From Ruminococcaceae bacterium YRB3002 (lineage in GTDB: Bacteria > Bacillota > Clostridia > Saccharofermentanales > Saccharofermentanaceae), in contig FMTG01000015.1 in the NCBI GenBank assembly GCA_900099715.1, positions 1-57,475 of the forward strand: a stretch of DNA of 57,475 nt. Reading direction: 5' to 3'. Both the position numbers and the translations under genes were made by a program. Below the pieces are notes generated by a model. It made no database searches. It had not been told where the DNA came from and saw nothing but the letters and a program-made list of their open reading frames with translations. Shown here piece by piece: positions 48,821-57,475 of the stretch; the first letter of the stretch is position 1; each line of letters begins with the position of its first letter.

Positions 48821-49513
48821 TCACTCCTTCCACTTGATGACCAGCTCGTACTCGGGATACATCTGCCTGACCAGAGGCTCCGTCATGGCCCTGACCTCAG
48901 CTTCGGTATTCTCCGATGCCAGTGTGAACATTTTCTCGTCGGCACGAATCTTGCTCAGAAGATCCTCTTCGCACTTTGCCTGGGCGGTCGATGCAAAGTC
49001 AGGCACGTTATAACTGTCGTCCACAAAAATATAATCCAGTGCTCCCGCATCGACCTTGTACGAAGTTATCTTGATCGCCGGCAGATACACTGTCACCACT
49101 TTCCTGTCCTCGTCACCGTAGTCAAAGACTATGTCGTTCACATCAACGCCCAGCACGACGGTGCCGTGGTAGGAGATATAGCAGACGGGATCAACGTAGT
49201 TGTTCTCGCCGTAGTAGCGGCAGATGGACGTGTAGTCGTACTTGAGGGTGTGAAGCTCGCTGATGCCTATGATGTCGCCGATGTTTATCTTGGCTTCCTC
49301 CACCCTGGCGTCCTGCTCGCTGCCTATGATATCGATATCGTCGATGTCGGGTATGACGGGCACGTCGTTCTTCTTCACCTTATTGGCGATGATAGCCACC
49401 AGGATGCCGATGCCGATCACCGCCACGAGGGCGATGGAGAGGATGAGGATGATCTTGCGTTTTTTCTCATCCGCCAGCATAAGTCTCAGCATCTCTTTAT
49501 CAGGCTTTTTCAT
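48821..49513 (-). CDS. DUF4230-like membrane-anchored protein
   Basis: A 230-residue protein with a basic N-terminal tail (KPDKEMLRLMLADEKKRK) and one membrane helix (IILILSIALVAVIGIGILVA, residues 20-42), leaving the rest outside. The extracellular domain follows the DUF4230 pattern: IGISELHTLKYDYTSICRYY, VCYISYHGTVVLGVDVNDIV, and VVTVYLPAIKITSYKVD. It is a paralogue of the lipoprotein encoded five bases downstream, so the pair probably acts as one unit. The mature domains are of similar length. A TTG-started CBS protein gene lies 24 bases upstream on the same strand. Confidence 0.7.
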   Translation of the reverse strand: MKKPDKEMLRLMLADEKKRKIILILSIALVAVIGIGILVAIIANKVKKNDVPVIPDIDDIDIIGSEQDARVEEAKINIGDIIGISELHTLKYDYTSICRYYGENNYVDPVCYISYHGTVVLGVDVNDIVFDYGDEDRKVVTVYLPAIKITSYKVDAGALDYIFVDDSYNVPDFASTAQAKCEEDLLSKIRADEKMFTLASENTEAEVRAMTEPLVRQMYPEYELVIKWKE

Positions 49514-49537
49514 TCTATCCCTCCATAGCAGTCACGG

Positions 49538-49987
49538 TTACTGCTGCTGTTTCTGCTCTTTAATGTTCTTCTCGTAGAAGTGCTTGATTATCCTGCTCCT
49601 GGGGACGATGCCGATGAACATGTTCCGGTCGTCCACGATGGGTACGAAGTTCACTACCATGGCGCGGTTTATCAGCTCTTCGATGGTGGCCGTGATGGAC
49701 ACGGAGCGGGCCAGATCGTTATCTTCCTTGAGGTACGGGACGTCTGACAGGGAGAGTTTCTCCAGGGCTTCCACGGCCACTGTGTGTGGCTCGCCGCCCT
49801 CGCCCCTGACGATATACCACAGAAGGTGACCTTCACGCAGGATTCCTTTGTAGTAGCCCTTGCTGTCCAGCACGGGGATTGCCGTGAACCCGCTGTGGTG
49901 CATGGTCTCCAGGGCCTGCCTCACCGTCGAGGTGTCTGTGATGAACTTAACGTCCGTTTTAGGTATCATAAAAAAGGCTATATTCAA
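49538..49987 (-). CDS. CBS-domain protein (DarB-like pair of CBS motifs)
   Basis: A 149-residue cytoplasmic protein made almost wholly of two CBS motifs: VRQALETMHHSGFTAIPVLD with YYKGILREGHLLWYI, then SVSITATIEELINRAMVVNF with FVPIVDDRNMFIGIVPRSR. The 'DVPYLKEDNDL' link between them and the total length resemble the c-di-AMP-binding DarB (YkuL) group, so nucleotide sensing is a reasonable guess and not proven. The start is a TTG at 49987 with GGAGG ten bases upstream, overlapping the end of the hydrolase gene. A Gln-rich tail (EQKQQQ) ends the protein. Confidence 0.8.
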   Translation of the reverse strand: MNIAFFMIPKTDVKFITDTSTVRQALETMHHSGFTAIPVLDSKGYYKGILREGHLLWYIVRGEGGEPHTVAVEALEKLSLSDVPYLKEDNDLARSVSITATIEELINRAMVVNFVPIVDDRNMFIGIVPRSRIIKHFYEKNIKEQKQQQ

Positions 49988-49990
49988 GTC

Positions 49991-51586
49991 TTACATTCCT
50001 CCAAGTGTTTTCTCGACATCGACGGAGAACGGAGTCGCGGCAAGTCCGTTATCGGCATAGAGGGGCGTGGCTCCGTAGCTGAAATAGGCATATCTCACCT
50101 TGACAGGGAACTCCACCTTGGGGCAGTTCAGTATCACTGTCTTTCCGTCGAAATCCACAGAAGCTCCCGCCCTGTAGAACTCGCCATCCTCGCCGGCTAT
50201 CTCGAAGCCTGTCTCATCCGAATCAAATCCTGTTGAGAGATTGAGCATGAGGAAATCCCCTCCGAAGCTTATCTCCACTCCATCCCCGCGTCTGGCATCA
50301 ATGATATACGGAGCAAGTGCCGGGACGTCCTTGAATCCGTAAACATATTTCAATGCCATTGCTGCTACCCTGTTGCCCGGCGTTTTCTTGTCGGCCGGGT
50401 GAACGTTGTCGAATTCACCGCAGTCGGCCAGCACTGCCATATACGTATTGGGCACATCTATTGCCACTATCTGCTGCTGCTCACGGAGTTTGGCCCATGA
50501 ATAGTCGTCGTAATTCATGAACTTCCGCTCCTTGGATATATACATGGGAAGCTGGCAGAACACAAACGGCAGGTCCGCATTATAGAACACGGAACGCCAC
50601 TCCGCTATCAGGCTGGCAAACACCTGTCCGTACATCGAGGCATGCTCCTCGCAGTCGGACTCGCCCTGATAATATATAACCCCCCTCAGCGCGAAAGGAG
50701 CCACCCTCTTCACCATGCATTCAAACATCGCCCCCGGGTGTCTCATTGCCTTACGGCCCACGGGCGGCTTTACCGGCGCAGGTCCGATGGTCTCCGTCAT
50801 GGCGGAATATGTCATGAACGGATCGATCCTGAGAAGCGCATTCTCCCTGGCATGGTACTGCCTCATCTGCTCCTCGTAGTATGCGAAAGCCTCGTCATAC
50901 TCCTCGTCGCTCAGGATTCCCGCCTTGTTGTCAAAATCACGCTTGAACCTTCTGCCCTCGTACGTTGACATGAGCTTGTCAACACTCAGCCAGCACGATA
51001 TGGACGTGGCTCCCACATAGCATCCGATGATGCCGATCTTGCAGCTTATCCTGGCCTCCAGCTTGCGCGCGAAGAAGAACGCGATCCCGCTCATATTCCT
51101 GCATGTCCCGCTGTCCACGATTACCCACCCGGACTCTTCCTCGGCCTTCGCCTGCGCCTCGTCCATGAAGCCTGCCTGAGGCACTTCGTAGAAATGGATG
51201 TCTGTGACCGGGACTTTCTCGATGGAATACTTGGCGAACTCGCTCCTGATGAAGGGGTATTCCATATTGCTCTGGCCTGCGGCAAGCCACACCTCGCCTG
51301 CGTAGCAGCCGGTGATCAGCTTCTCTGCCTGCCAATCGGAATCCCCCTCGGCAAAGGACATGACTCTGAACTCGTAGGGGCCGCCCGGCTCGCTGGTGGG
51401 CGGAAGGCATGCGAAGAAATGCAGGTCATCATCAGGATGGATCTGGACCTGATCCACCATCTGGTCACCCAGGAACATCTGTATGCAGACAACGCATGCT
51501 TCAGTGCAGGATCCGAAGATCCTTACCTCAGTCCCCCACTGAAAGACCATGTTATCTTTGAATATGCCGTTAAGCTTTACTCTCAT
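49991..51586 (-). CDS. Sialate O-acetylesterase-like SGNH hydrolase
   Basis: A 531-residue carbohydrate esterase of the SGNH superfamily. Block I is LAAGQSNMEYPF with the catalytic Ser near residue 109. GVIYYQGESDCEEHASMYG is the GES/block III part, and NVHPADKK holds the catalytic His with an Asp two residues before it in the usual DxxH region (FDNVHP). An N-terminal beta domain (MRVKLNGIFKDNMVFQ) and a C-terminal beta sandwich (PVKVRYAYFSYGATPLYADN) are typical. No signal peptide is present, so it probably acts in the cytoplasm on imported acetylated sugars. The ATG at 51586 is one base after the SCP2-like gene's stop, so they are coupled. A longer frame upstream is a reading of that gene. 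Confidence 0.82.
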   Translation of the reverse strand: MRVKLNGIFKDNMVFQWGTEVRIFGSCTEACVVCIQMFLGDQMVDQVQIHPDDDLHFFACLPPTSEPGGPYEFRVMSFAEGDSDWQAEKLITGCYAGEVWLAAGQSNMEYPFIRSEFAKYSIEKVPVTDIHFYEVPQAGFMDEAQAKAEEESGWVIVDSGTCRNMSGIAFFFARKLEARISCKIGIIGCYVGATSISCWLSVDKLMSTYEGRRFKRDFDNKAGILSDEEYDEAFAYYEEQMRQYHARENALLRIDPFMTYSAMTETIGPAPVKPPVGRKAMRHPGAMFECMVKRVAPFALRGVIYYQGESDCEEHASMYGQVFASLIAEWRSVFYNADLPFVFCQLPMYISKERKFMNYDDYSWAKLREQQQIVAIDVPNTYMAVLADCGEFDNVHPADKKTPGNRVAAMALKYVYGFKDVPALAPYIIDARRGDGVEISFGGDFLMLNLSTGFDSDETGFEIAGEDGEFYRAGASVDFDGKTVILNCPKVEFPVKVRYAYFSYGATPLYADNGLAATPFSVDVEKTLGGM

Positions 51587-51587
51587 A

Positions 51588-51935
51588 TCAACCGAAGAAC
51601 GTGTGGATAAATACAAGTGCCTTGCCGACCTCGCCGTTAACGACAACGGTGCCGTTCTCAATGCACTCATAGATATTCTTAACGCCGTTCAGAATGTCGG
51701 CCATAGCCTGGGCATCAGCATCGATAAAGAAATTCGAATCGTGATACTCATAGGGCTCTGTCACGACAGCTCCGTCATCCACCTTGATGTAGAGAGGCTG
51801 GTAATCGCACTCGCCTGTCAGAGTTATCTGTGTAGCCACGAATCCGTTGCCGAACTTTGTCCCGGCTGCCTTACCTTCGATCGCTTTAAAGATACTTCCG
51901 TAAGAAGGGGTTACATCTTTCTTGGCATTTGTCAT
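51588..51935 (-). CDS. SCP2 sterol-carrier-like small protein
   Basis: A 115-residue soluble protein. TQITLTGECDYQPLYIKVDD, YEYHDSNFFIDADAQAMADI and NGTVVVNGEVGKALVFIHTF follow the SCP2-like fold, where a strand ending in D.. leads into a helix and then a final K/G-rich strand. SCP2-type domains bind lipids or other hydrophobic ligands, and small bacterial ones are of unknown use. GGGAGGTGG lies upstream. The stop is one base from the start of the SGNH hydrolase, so the two are made together. Confidence 0.55.
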   Translation of the reverse strand: MTNAKKDVTPSYGSIFKAIEGKAAGTKFGNGFVATQITLTGECDYQPLYIKVDDGAVVTEPYEYHDSNFFIDADAQAMADILNGVKNIYECIENGTVVVNGEVGKALVFIHTFFG

Positions 51936-51971
51936 GATAGTCTGCCACCTCCCGTAATATGTAACTATATA

Positions 51972-52727
51972 TTACCACTTTATGACACTCAATATCCATT
52001 TATGAGGTATGAATTTGGCGGCAAAATGTAAAAGTTTCTGCGAGAATCCGTACACCAGCACCGAACGTCCTCTGCTGCTGGCTTTGAGGGATGCCCGGGC
52101 CACATCAGCGGGCTTTACCGAGAGCGTCTTCCACAGTCCCGTGAACTCACGTTCACGCCCCTGTGTGGCGACCTCCTGAAAGCCGGTCTCCACAGGTCCC
52201 GGACACACGGTAGTTACAGTTATCCTGCGGGGCTTTAGTTCCTCCGCGAGCGCTCTTCCGAATGAGATCACATATGATTTGCTGGCGGCATAAACGGCGA
52301 ATCCCGGCTGGGGCAGAAAGCCTGCGGACGAGGCGATATTTATTATCTTCGAGCTGCCGTCTTCCATGTATGGAAGGCACCCGTTTGTAAGCAGTGTCAG
52401 TGCTTTCGCGTTGACGTCAAGCATGCTGGAGATCATGTCGGAGGACTGGTCGGCGACGGCAGATCTGTAGCCCAGGCCGGCGCAGTTTGCCAGGAGGCCG
52501 ACAGTGATGTTGGCGGATCTGATTCTCGCGATGATGCGGTCTGTTGAAGAAGGGTCTGCAAGGTCCGCTTTTATGGGTATGATGCGGCCGTCCGATGCCT
52601 CTTCAAGGGCACGCTCATTGCGCCCCACTATCCACAGCTCGTCGTATGACGGGTCATCCTTCAGGAGGTTTACAAACTCCCTTCCTATGCCTGATGTGGC
52701 GCCTGTGATGAGTGCGATCCTGGTCAT
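51972..52727 (-). CDS. Short-chain dehydrogenase/reductase
   Basis: A 251-residue NAD(P)-dependent oxidoreductase of the classical SDR family. The cofactor motif is ITGATSGIGREF near residue 7, the catalytic Ser lies in INIASSAGF, and YAASKS holds the catalytic Tyr-Lys pair. CPGPVETGF is the C-terminal support motif. A hydrophobic tail (FAAKFIPHKWILSVIKW) resembles DltE/YqjQ-type reductases acting on lipids or membrane-linked substrates. It follows the DUF6056-like gene on the same strand and precedes the SCP2-like gene. Confidence 0.9.
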   Translation of the reverse strand: MTRIALITGATSGIGREFVNLLKDDPSYDELWIVGRNERALEEASDGRIIPIKADLADPSSTDRIIARIRSANITVGLLANCAGLGYRSAVADQSSDMISSMLDVNAKALTLLTNGCLPYMEDGSSKIINIASSAGFLPQPGFAVYAASKSYVISFGRALAEELKPRRITVTTVCPGPVETGFQEVATQGREREFTGLWKTLSVKPADVARASLKASSRGRSVLVYGFSQKLLHFAAKFIPHKWILSVIKW

Positions 52728-52742
52728 GGCAGCCTCAGTAAC

Positions 52743-54212
52743 TCAGTTCCCGTCAACGACGTAAAACTGACAGATCCAGCCGACGGAATAGTCTGACACG
52801 ATCCTGCCCTCCGACGGATAGTAGCTGCTGATGGGGTCCTCCACAGGCCTTAATTCACCGATCTTTCCGCCGTCCCCTGCCCTCATGGCAGCGGTGACTT
52901 CAGTTATGTAACTGTCGTAGCGGCTGGCATCAACGGGGAATACAGCTGTGTTGTAGATCACGACGGAAGTCAGAAGAAGCACTGTTACAAGATCCGCCTT
53001 GAAGGACGGCAGCCACTTCTCGTTCATACCGTTCTTTCTAAGTTTGTTGAACAGCAGGATGATCAAAAGCATCAGCACACACATGCCCGCGTACATGAAG
53101 TCCAGGCAGATCAGGTGAAGCGCAGTCAATGTGAGGAAAGCCGCGATCACCGACTTGAGCCGGTATGCCGGATTCATCTTAAACAGAAGGAATCCCGTAA
53201 GTGAGCACACCGGTACCAGAAGTGGCATCATGACCGAGAACAGGGCACGCTGTATCACCACTCCGGAACATCCGAGGGCAGCGGCACCTGCAAAGCAGGC
53301 TAAGGTAATGCTCATGGGAAGGATGATATCAGCGATTTTTGATTTCCTGAAGATCAGGTAGAACAGCATGACCAGTATCGGAATGAGCGGCAGCGCCCCC
53401 CACTCGAGAAAGCACTTCAGGTATGAGATCGCGGTTCTGGCCATATCAGGTATCGAAACGCTCTGATGGCCGTCCACCACCAGCTGCCTGTTGGCATTGC
53501 CCGGCGCTTTCAGCACCAGTCCCATACCCGGCAGCACGCAGAAAAGGGCTATGTAATAATAGCCAATGGGCTTTATGCGGTGAGTGAGCATGCGCAGGAT
53601 CAGGATTATCGCCAGCATCCCTCCGAATATCTCGTTCAGCGACGACGCCAGGAGCACCGACAGGAACGTGAGGATCTCGTTCTTCTTATCAACCTTGGGA
53701 CTGTCGATGTTCACGATGGCCCACAGCATTGCCGTCCCCGCCCACAGATAGTTGACGCTCCCCGAGATCCACAGTATCGAGTCGCCCCACGCCGGCAGAA
53801 ACATGAACATCGTCAGATAGCAGTAGGTTAACGTAAACCTGGAAAGCTCCCTGTACGCCGGTGTTATGTGCACATACAGAAGCCATCCGGCCGTCACGAA
53901 CACAGCCGCATTCAGGACCGCATACACGATCTTCGGCAGGTTCACCAGCGCGAAAACAACAAAATGGCAGATCACCCGTCCCCCGCTCAGGTTGTAGTAA
54001 TTGCGGGCAGACGTAAAGATATCGTTAATGGAACTGACCCGAATCTCCTCGCCGATCACCGGATCAAAGCCGTTCCAGATATACTTGAAATGCAGGTCGT
54101 CCGTTATTAGCGGACAGACAAAACTTAAGAACAGTATCAGCAGAAAGACTGCCGATACTGTTACGATGTCGATCTTACTGATCTTTTTGTGAGCTTTGGC
54201 CTCAGTCGTCAT
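52743..54212 (-). CDS. Multi-spanning membrane protein (DUF6056-like)
   Basis: A 489-residue membrane protein with about twelve hydrophobic segments, starting [20 protein letters not shown] and then [20 protein letters not shown]. The LITDDLHF motif, followed by an outward loop with [12 protein letters not shown] and [12 protein letters not shown], is typical of DUF6056/GT-C-like lipid-linked sugar proteins. The outer Asp pair of that motif would be the catalytic site in a glycosyltransferase. The ATG at 54212 lies inside the end of the large surface-protein gene (overlap eleven bases). A longer frame nine codons upstream is rejected. The function is unproven. Cell-surface glycan synthesis is the likely area. 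Confidence 0.7.
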   Translation of the reverse strand: MTTEAKAHKKISKIDIVTVSAVFLLILFLSFVCPLITDDLHFKYIWNGFDPVIGEEIRVSSINDIFTSARNYYNLSGGRVICHFVVFALVNLPKIVYAVLNAAVFVTAGWLLYVHITPAYRELSRFTLTYCYLTMFMFLPAWGDSILWISGSVNYLWAGTAMLWAIVNIDSPKVDKKNEILTFLSVLLASSLNEIFGGMLAIILILRMLTHRIKPIGYYYIALFCVLPGMGLVLKAPGNANRQLVVDGHQSVSIPDMARTAISYLKCFLEWGALPLIPILVMLFYLIFRKSKIADIILPMSITLACFAGAAALGCSGVVIQRALFSVMMPLLVPVCSLTGFLLFKMNPAYRLKSVIAAFLTLTALHLICLDFMYAGMCVLMLLIILLFNKLRKNGMNEKWLPSFKADLVTVLLLTSVVIYNTAVFPVDASRYDSYITEVTAAMRAGDGGKIGELRPVEDPISSYYPSEGRIVSDYSVGWICQFYVVDGN

Positions 54213-57200
54213 TCTTACCGCCGGGCGTCTGACCGTCACTGTCGAGATGTGCCGAAGGTCTCACGATCCCGGAGAAAGCGCCTGTTCCGTGATCACCTGA
54301 TGATGCGGGAGGCGTGGGAACCGTCTTCTGAACGGGTTCTGTCTTATCTTCCTTAACAGCGTCGGCAGCCCTTGCCTGCTCGCGCTCCATCTTCATATGC
54401 GCATATGTCGTCACGGCGCTGTTGGGAGCGGCTTCCGCGGGCCTGCTCCAGACAGGTGTCTGGGGTGCCTGTGCCTGAGGCTTGGCCGAGATCTTCGCGG
54501 GATGCGATGCCTTATCAGGGTTCACGGGCTGTGATCCTTTAGCCGCGATCACCGCGTCCTTGCCGCTCACTCCTGAAGCAGCAGGGCGCTTAGGCGCTTC
54601 CTCCGCCTCTCTCGCCTGACGTGCCACATTGGGGTTGGACGAGAACTGCGGCGGCCTCTTGACCGGCGGCTTCTGGGTTATCGGCTTCTTAGGTGCGGCT
54701 GCAGTTGTTCTGGATGCTGCTGATGCAGCTGCGGTTGTCGCTGCCGTTGCAGCTGTTGCTGCGCCTGCGGCTGCTGCCTCCTCTGCCTTGCGCTCCTGAG
54801 CCATCTCTCTCATGGCTGCAGCGTAGTTGGTAGTTCCTGATGTTGATGCCGTCTTCGGATATGCCACAGGCTCCGGAGCGGGCTCATGCTTCTTCCCGAA
54901 AGGCAGTTTCTCCGCAAGTCCTCCGATGATCCCCGTCTTAGGTGCCTGTGCCTTGGTTTCCTGTGACTGAGGTGCCTGTGCCTTGGGCGGCTCGGGTCTC
55001 GTTGCAGGTGCCGGCTTGCTTGCAGGAGTTGCAGCAGGTCTGGCAGCCTGTGTGGCAGGCCTTGCTGTCTGGGCTGCGGGAGCGGCAGGAGTTGTATTTA
55101 TGCCCATGCCGGCTGCTTTCGCGGATTCCTCTTTTGCCCTGAGATGTGCTGCATCAGCCTTTGCAGTTGCTTCCGCCAGTGCTGCTCTTGCTCTCTCGGC
55201 CTCTTTTCTAGCCTCTTCGGCCTTTGCCCTTGCTGCCTCTGCTCTGAGCCTTGCTTCCTCGGCTCTTGCCTCAGCGGCCTTGGCCGATGCCTCGGCGGAG
55301 TGCTCTGCTGAAGTCTTTGCTGCGGCAGATATAGCGGCTGCAGTAGCTGCAGGTCTGAAAGGCGTCCTCTTCCCGACATCCTGCGTGGCTGTACTTGCCA
55401 GAACCTGGGCGGCAGCCGTTGAAGTCGCGGGTTCGGGACGTGCAGCGGGTGCCTGGGCAGCTGCACGGTTCACAGAGTACTGTGCAGGACGCTTGATCGG
55501 CGCCTTGGGAGCTGTCGGAGCGGTTGAGTTTGATGTGTTAGTAGTTGCTTTAGTTGTTGCTGCGGTTGCTGCGGCTGCAGTTGCTGCTGTTGCAGGGGCA
55601 GTTGCCGGCTTGAAAGCAGGTCTCGTAGCTGAAGGTGCAGCAGTTGTAGTGGTTGCTGTTGCAGCCGGTCTTGTGGCAGCAGTGGCTGCCGCAGGCCTCG
55701 TTGCTGCGGTAGTTGCCGCAGGCCTCGTTGCTGCGGTAGTTGCCGCAGGTCTCGTTGCTGCGGTAGTTGCCGCAGGCCTTGTTGCTGCAGTGGCAGTTGC
55801 TGTTGCTGTTGCGGCTGCAGTTGCGGCGGCAGGACGCTTGGGCGCCTGTGCCTCAGTCCTTGCCTGGCGTGCCACATTCGGGTTGGATGAATACTGGGCG
55901 GGACGCTTGATCGGCGCCTTCATACCGTTAGACGGAGTTCCGGAAGATGCCTTCGCGGTGGCAAACTGTGCCTCACGCTCCTCCGCGATCTTCATGGCAT
56001 TGATCTCTTTCATTGCCGATGCCAGGCCGGCGCCCGTCTGTGATGACTGGGCCTTGGTCTCGGTGGTGGTTGATTTTCGAGACGGGATGGCGGTTGAGAC
56101 CGCATAGGCGATATTGCTCACGCCCGGCACGAAATAAAGCGCCGTCTCCTTCATGTCATACCCCTTCGTCTTCCTGAGGTACCTGTAGCGGAAGAACCCG
56201 GCCACCAGGAGAAGGAGGAGCAGGAGCCACGGCCACCACATCACCGGCTTGCTGTCGGTAGTGGTCTTGAGCTGCGCCTGCGTGGGATTCTGATGGACGA
56301 ACCCGGCCGTCGTCTCGACGGTCTCGTCACCGCCGCCTCCGCCATTGCCGCCGTTCGGGTCGCCGCCGTTGCCGCCATTGCCGCCTCCATTGGGATCGGA
56401 GGGCGTCGTCTCGTCCACGCCGGGAACGATCACGGGAGGTATATCCTCAGGTGTAGGCGTCGGCGTATCCGTAGGTACCGGCGTGTTCGTCGGCTTAGGT
56501 GTGTTTGTCGGCTTTGGTGTATTTGTAGGCTTCGGCGTAGCTGTTGCAGTGGCGTTCGGAGCTGTCGTAGGTGTCGCTGTTGCCGGCTTGGGTGACGGAG
56601 TTGCCGTCGCCGGCTTAGGTGTAGGCGTATGCGTCGGCTTCTTGGTAGGTGTTGCCGTTGCAGGCTTAGGTGTAGGTGTGTTCGTCGGTTTCTTCGTAGG
56701 AGTTGCCGTTGCAGGCTTAGGTGTAGGCGTATGCGTCGGCTTCTTGGTAGGAGTTGCCGTCGCAGGCTTAGGCGTCGGTGTGTTCGTCGGCTTCTTCGTA
56801 GGAGTTGCCGTCGCCGGCTTAGGCGTCGGCGTGTTTGTGTTTGTGGGCTTCGGTGTAGGTGTCGGCGTGAAAGCCTTGAAATCGCCCGACATGGACATGC
56901 ACTTCAGACCTTCCAGACCGGAACCGCTTACGTCCATTCCCCACTCATGGTTATAGCTGCTGTTCCACTCCTCGATGGAACACTTGAGTGTCTTGGAACC
57001 ATTGCCGCCTGTCAGTTTGACGCCCCACATATGGTCAACATGAACCGCCTTATTGAGAAAGATCGTCATGGTCGCCTTACCCTCGCTCGGCGACTTGAAT
57101 CCGCTGATAGATCCCGTAAACTGGGCACTGGTATCACTCCAGATACTGATCTTGATACCAACCGTATTTGCCGCCTGCACAGGCGTTCCCACCTGCGCGA

Positions 57201-57282
57201 AATGCAGACTCGCCGTCAGTATCAAACACAGCAGAACCGTGGCGATCCTGCAAAACCTTGTCTTCGTAAATCTTGAATCCAC
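54202..57282 (-). CDS. Very large membrane-anchored protein with TPTPKP linker and Ala/Pro-rich cytoplasmic tail
   Basis: About 1026 residues. A signal peptide ([20 protein letters not shown]) ends near VQAA. A beta domain of about 110 residues follows ([39 protein letters not shown]), faintly like carbohydrate-binding modules. Residues of about 140-280 are a Thr/Pro/Lys repeat ([16 protein letters not shown] units) and a Gly-rich stretch. One membrane helix ([16 protein letters not shown]) lies near residue 345. The remaining about 670 residues, Ala/Pro/Thr-rich with a coiled-coil stretch ([20 protein letters not shown]), would be inside the cell. [17 protein letters not shown] motif recurs three to four times. 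GTG at 57282 is preferred because GGGAGG lies eight bases before it; an ATG 27 bases upstream is possible. I know no family. Confidence 0.7.
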   Translation of the reverse strand: MDSRFTKTRFCRIATVLLCLILTASLHFAQVGTPVQAANTVGIKISIWSDTSAQFTGSISGFKSPSEGKATMTIFLNKAVHVDHMWGVKLTGGNGSKTLKCSIEEWNSSYNHEWGMDVSGSGLEGLKCMSMSGDFKAFTPTPTPKPTNTNTPTPKPATATPTKKPTNTPTPKPATATPTKKPTHTPTPKPATATPTKKPTNTPTPKPATATPTKKPTHTPTPKPATATPSPKPATATPTTAPNATATATPKPTNTPKPTNTPKPTNTPVPTDTPTPTPEDIPPVIVPGVDETTPSDPNGGGNGGNGGDPNGGNGGGGGDETVETTAGFVHQNPTQAQLKTTTDSKPVMWWPWLLLLLLLVAGFFRYRYLRKTKGYDMKETALYFVPGVSNIAYAVSTAIPSRKSTTTETKAQSSQTGAGLASAMKEINAMKIAEEREAQFATAKASSGTPSNGMKAPIKRPAQYSSNPNVARQARTEAQAPKRPAAATAAATATATATAATRPAATTAATRPAATTAATRPAATTAATRPAAATAATRPAATATTTTAAPSATRPAFKPATAPATAATAAAATAATTKATTNTSNSTAPTAPKAPIKRPAQYSVNRAAAQAPAARPEPATSTAAAQVLASTATQDVGKRTPFRPAATAAAISAAAKTSAEHSAEASAKAAEARAEEARLRAEAARAKAEEARKEAERARAALAEATAKADAAHLRAKEESAKAAGMGINTTPAAPAAQTARPATQAARPAATPASKPAPATRPEPPKAQAPQSQETKAQAPKTGIIGGLAEKLPFGKKHEPAPEPVAYPKTASTSGTTNYAAAMREMAQERKAEEAAAAGAATAATAATTAAASAASRTTAAAPKKPITQKPPVKRPPQFSSNPNVARQAREAEEAPKRPAASGVSGKDAVIAAKGSQPVNPDKASHPAKISAKPQAQAPQTPVWSRPAEAAPNSAVTTYAHMKMEREQARAADAVKEDKTEPVQKTVPTPPASSGDHGTGAFSGIVRPSAHLDSDGQTPGGKNDD

Positions 57283-57320
57283 AACTACGTCCTCCCGCTC
57301 AGCACGCATTTAACCTTTAT

Positions 57321-57349
57321 ATTATATATGCGCGCGGGGACAAAAACAA
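57321..57349 (-). promoter_or_regulatory. Promoter of the large membrane-anchored protein gene
   Basis: On the minus strand TTGTTT and TATAAT are 17 bases apart. Transcription would start near 57314, giving a leader of about 32 bases to the GTG. Confidence 0.65.
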
Positions 57350-57356
57350 CGTGAAG

Positions 57357-57390
57357 AATGTGAAATGGGGACGGTTTGAAGTGTCACATT
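57357..57390 (+). repeat. Solo GGGACGGTTT unit
   Basis: AATGTGAAATGGGGACGGTT followed by TGAAGTGTCACATT, the left-end type. A TGGGTAT/ATACCCA hairpin follows at 57410-57431. The remaining bases to the window edge show no gene. Confidence 0.65.
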
Positions 57391-57475
57391 TTTGCGGCTG
57401 TTGTATGTATGGGTATGCTTTACTGCGGTGCAGTATACCCATTTCACAATTATCGAGATTTGGGTCCATGCTGAT

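Noticed and set aside
54983-56107. Long open frame on the plus strand (about 374 codons, Ala/Val/Gly-rich)
   Set aside because: It is the complement of the Ala/Pro/Thr repeat region of the large membrane-anchored protein. Low complexity keeps stops away, and there is no ribosome site.
56345-56956. Plus-strand Gly/Val frame of about 203 codons
   Set aside because: Shadow of the TPTPKP repeat coding on the other strand.

Overview
The window looks like a chromosomal piece of an anaerobic, Gram-positive clostridial bacterium (Bacillota, class Clostridia). Several things point there: strong AGGAGG-type ribosome sites, many lipoproteins with short Ser/Thr/Glu or TPTP-rich linkers, a two-enzyme intracellular cellobiose/cellodextrin phosphorolysis pathway, an NfnAB transhydrogenase and a BsrG/TxpA-like type I toxin. 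The family cannot be fixed from this sequence. There is no rRNA, CRISPR array, prophage or intact transposase gene. Two tRNA genes (Ser-GGA, Thr-GGT) are present.

Layout. 1-520: remnant of an XRE-type regulator with a 10-bp repeat array upstream. 521-12144: cello-oligosaccharide block on the minus strand. A sugar-binding lipoprotein and two ABC permeases (one with an extra domain of about 470 residues) lie upstream of cellobiose phosphorylase, cellodextrin phosphorylase and a coupled peroxiredoxin, with a small secreted peptide between. 12383-17406: an RsiV-like lipoprotein, a divergent CbiG-like protein, a D-2-hydroxyacid dehydrogenase, a membrane protein and DusB. 17490-23041: two adjacent G3E/CobW GTPases (one fused to a YcgQ-like domain, one His-rich), then TrkA, TrkH and a YczE-like protein. 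23545-31180: RlmI, shikimate kinase, a lipoprotein, a CPBP protease, thioredoxin reductase, a thioesterase, a CDF cation transporter and a bacterial PARG-type hydrolase. 31485-37788: zinc-ribbon proteins, esterases, a VOC protein and a lipoprotein. 37907-38255: a type I toxin-antitoxin locus, followed by tRNA-Ser. 38663-44312: a lipoprotein, AzlCD, tRNA-Thr, PHP and HIT proteins, and NfnAB. 44743-57349: a TetR regulator with a PEP-utilising (rifampin-phosphotransferase-like) enzyme, a DUF4230 pair, a CBS protein, a sialate-esterase-like SGNH hydrolase with an SCP2-like protein, an SDR, a multi-spanning membrane protein and a very large low-complexity membrane-anchored protein.

The intergenic DNA is the most unusual part. 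(1) A REP-like unit with core GGGACGGTTC occurs about ten times, alone, as 63-bp inverted pairs, and as the ends of two 275-bp MITE-like elements lying in opposite orientation about 12 kb apart. (2) A modular hairpin family, framed by GGCTCG and CTCGCTTC with exchangeable stem-loops, sits at gene 3' ends and often supplies or touches the stop codon. (3) Short regular arrays of palindromes (four 38-bp TGTATGTCAAA units; two 52-bp ATTCGCTA units) lie in the same gaps. Three genes (trkA, the CDF transporter and the HIT protein) have a -10 box so close to the ATG that their mRNAs are probably leaderless.
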